Below are positions 23,062 through 23,078 of a stretch of DNA of 23,078 nucleotides, piece by piece. This DNA is from Oscillospiraceae bacterium (GTDB lineage: Bacteria > Bacillota > Clostridia > Oscillospirales > Ruminococcaceae). The stretch's first letter is position 1. Each line of letters starts with the position of its first letter. The position numbers and the translations under genes are program-made. The DNA lies in NCBI GenBank assembly GCA_029098085.1, contig JAQXNQ010000158.1, positions 1 through 23,078 of the forward strand, in the 5' to 3' direction. The notes beneath the pieces were generated by a model. It had not been told where the DNA came from, did not search any database, and worked only from the letters and a program-made list of their open reading frames with translations.

Positions 23062-23078
23062 ATGGAAAACAGACCGCT
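23062..23078 (+). CDS. Start of an unidentified gene
   Basis: An ATG at 23062 is preceded by GGAGG at 8 nt and opens the frame MENRP before the window ends. Too short to identify. Its position after deoD suggests possible co-transcription. Confidence 0.6.

Noticed and set aside
1..23078. CRISPR array or tRNA/rRNA genes
   Set aside because: No regularly spaced direct repeats and no tRNA or rRNA signature sequences were seen on either strand.

Overview
The window looks like chromosomal DNA from a high-GC, low-motility-content Gram-positive anaerobe, most likely Clostridia of the Oscillospiraceae/Ruminococcaceae type. This rests on the clustered glgBCDAP order typical of Firmicutes, a T-box leader, strong AGGAGG-type ribosome binding sites, a group I ECF transporter, a PcrA-type helicase and a DUF5662/SLOG gene complement. 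The genus is inference; no rRNA or marker gene is present. No CRISPR array, tRNA, rRNA, phage gene or transposase gene was seen.

Layout. (1) 1-1911, minus strand: start of an ECF transporter operon. A consensus promoter and T-box leader are followed by a TrpP-like S component, an ECF ATPase and the start of a second ATPase. (2) 1991-5799, minus: a PfkB sugar kinase, a 70-codon unknown gene and the helicase PcrA with its own promoter. (3) 5829-6648, plus: a HAD phosphatase/mutase ending at a terminator shared with a convergent alr-DUF5662 pair (6684-8448, minus). (4) 8516-10727, plus: a YpsA/SLOG protein, then a 600-bp non-coding stretch with a terminator, a nested hairpin and a cluster of DnaA-box-like 9-mers, then a membrane-anchored VanY-type D,D-carboxypeptidase. 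(5) 10724-11050: a MITE-like repeat bounded by inverted GTGAAGAG-type repeats. (6) 11056-19838, minus: a complete glycogen operon, transcribed glgB-glgC-glgD-glgA-glgP. (7) 19891-23078, plus and divergent from glgB: a cytoplasmic GH13 amylase/neopullulanase, a DeoD purine nucleoside phosphorylase, and the first codons of a further gene.

How the genes work together. GlgC with its non-catalytic paralogue GlgD makes ADP-glucose, GlgA polymerises it, GlgB branches it and GlgP releases glucose-1-phosphate. The divergent GH13 enzyme would open or trim alpha-glucans inside the cell. The operon and the amylase share a 600-bp divergent control region that carries a pair of inverted operator-like repeats. 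Alr and the VanY-type peptidase both act on D-alanine metabolism of the cell wall.

I did not find a clearly new biological system. The observations most worth a second look are: the T-box whose specifier and discriminator-pairing bases disagree on the amino acid; the DnaA-box cluster away from dnaA; the histone-H1-like lysine/alanine tail on the branching enzyme; the 98-bp amylase/deoD overlap that adds a basic tail; and the MITE-like repeat. Many long open frames antisense to the real genes are artefacts of GC-rich codons and are omitted.
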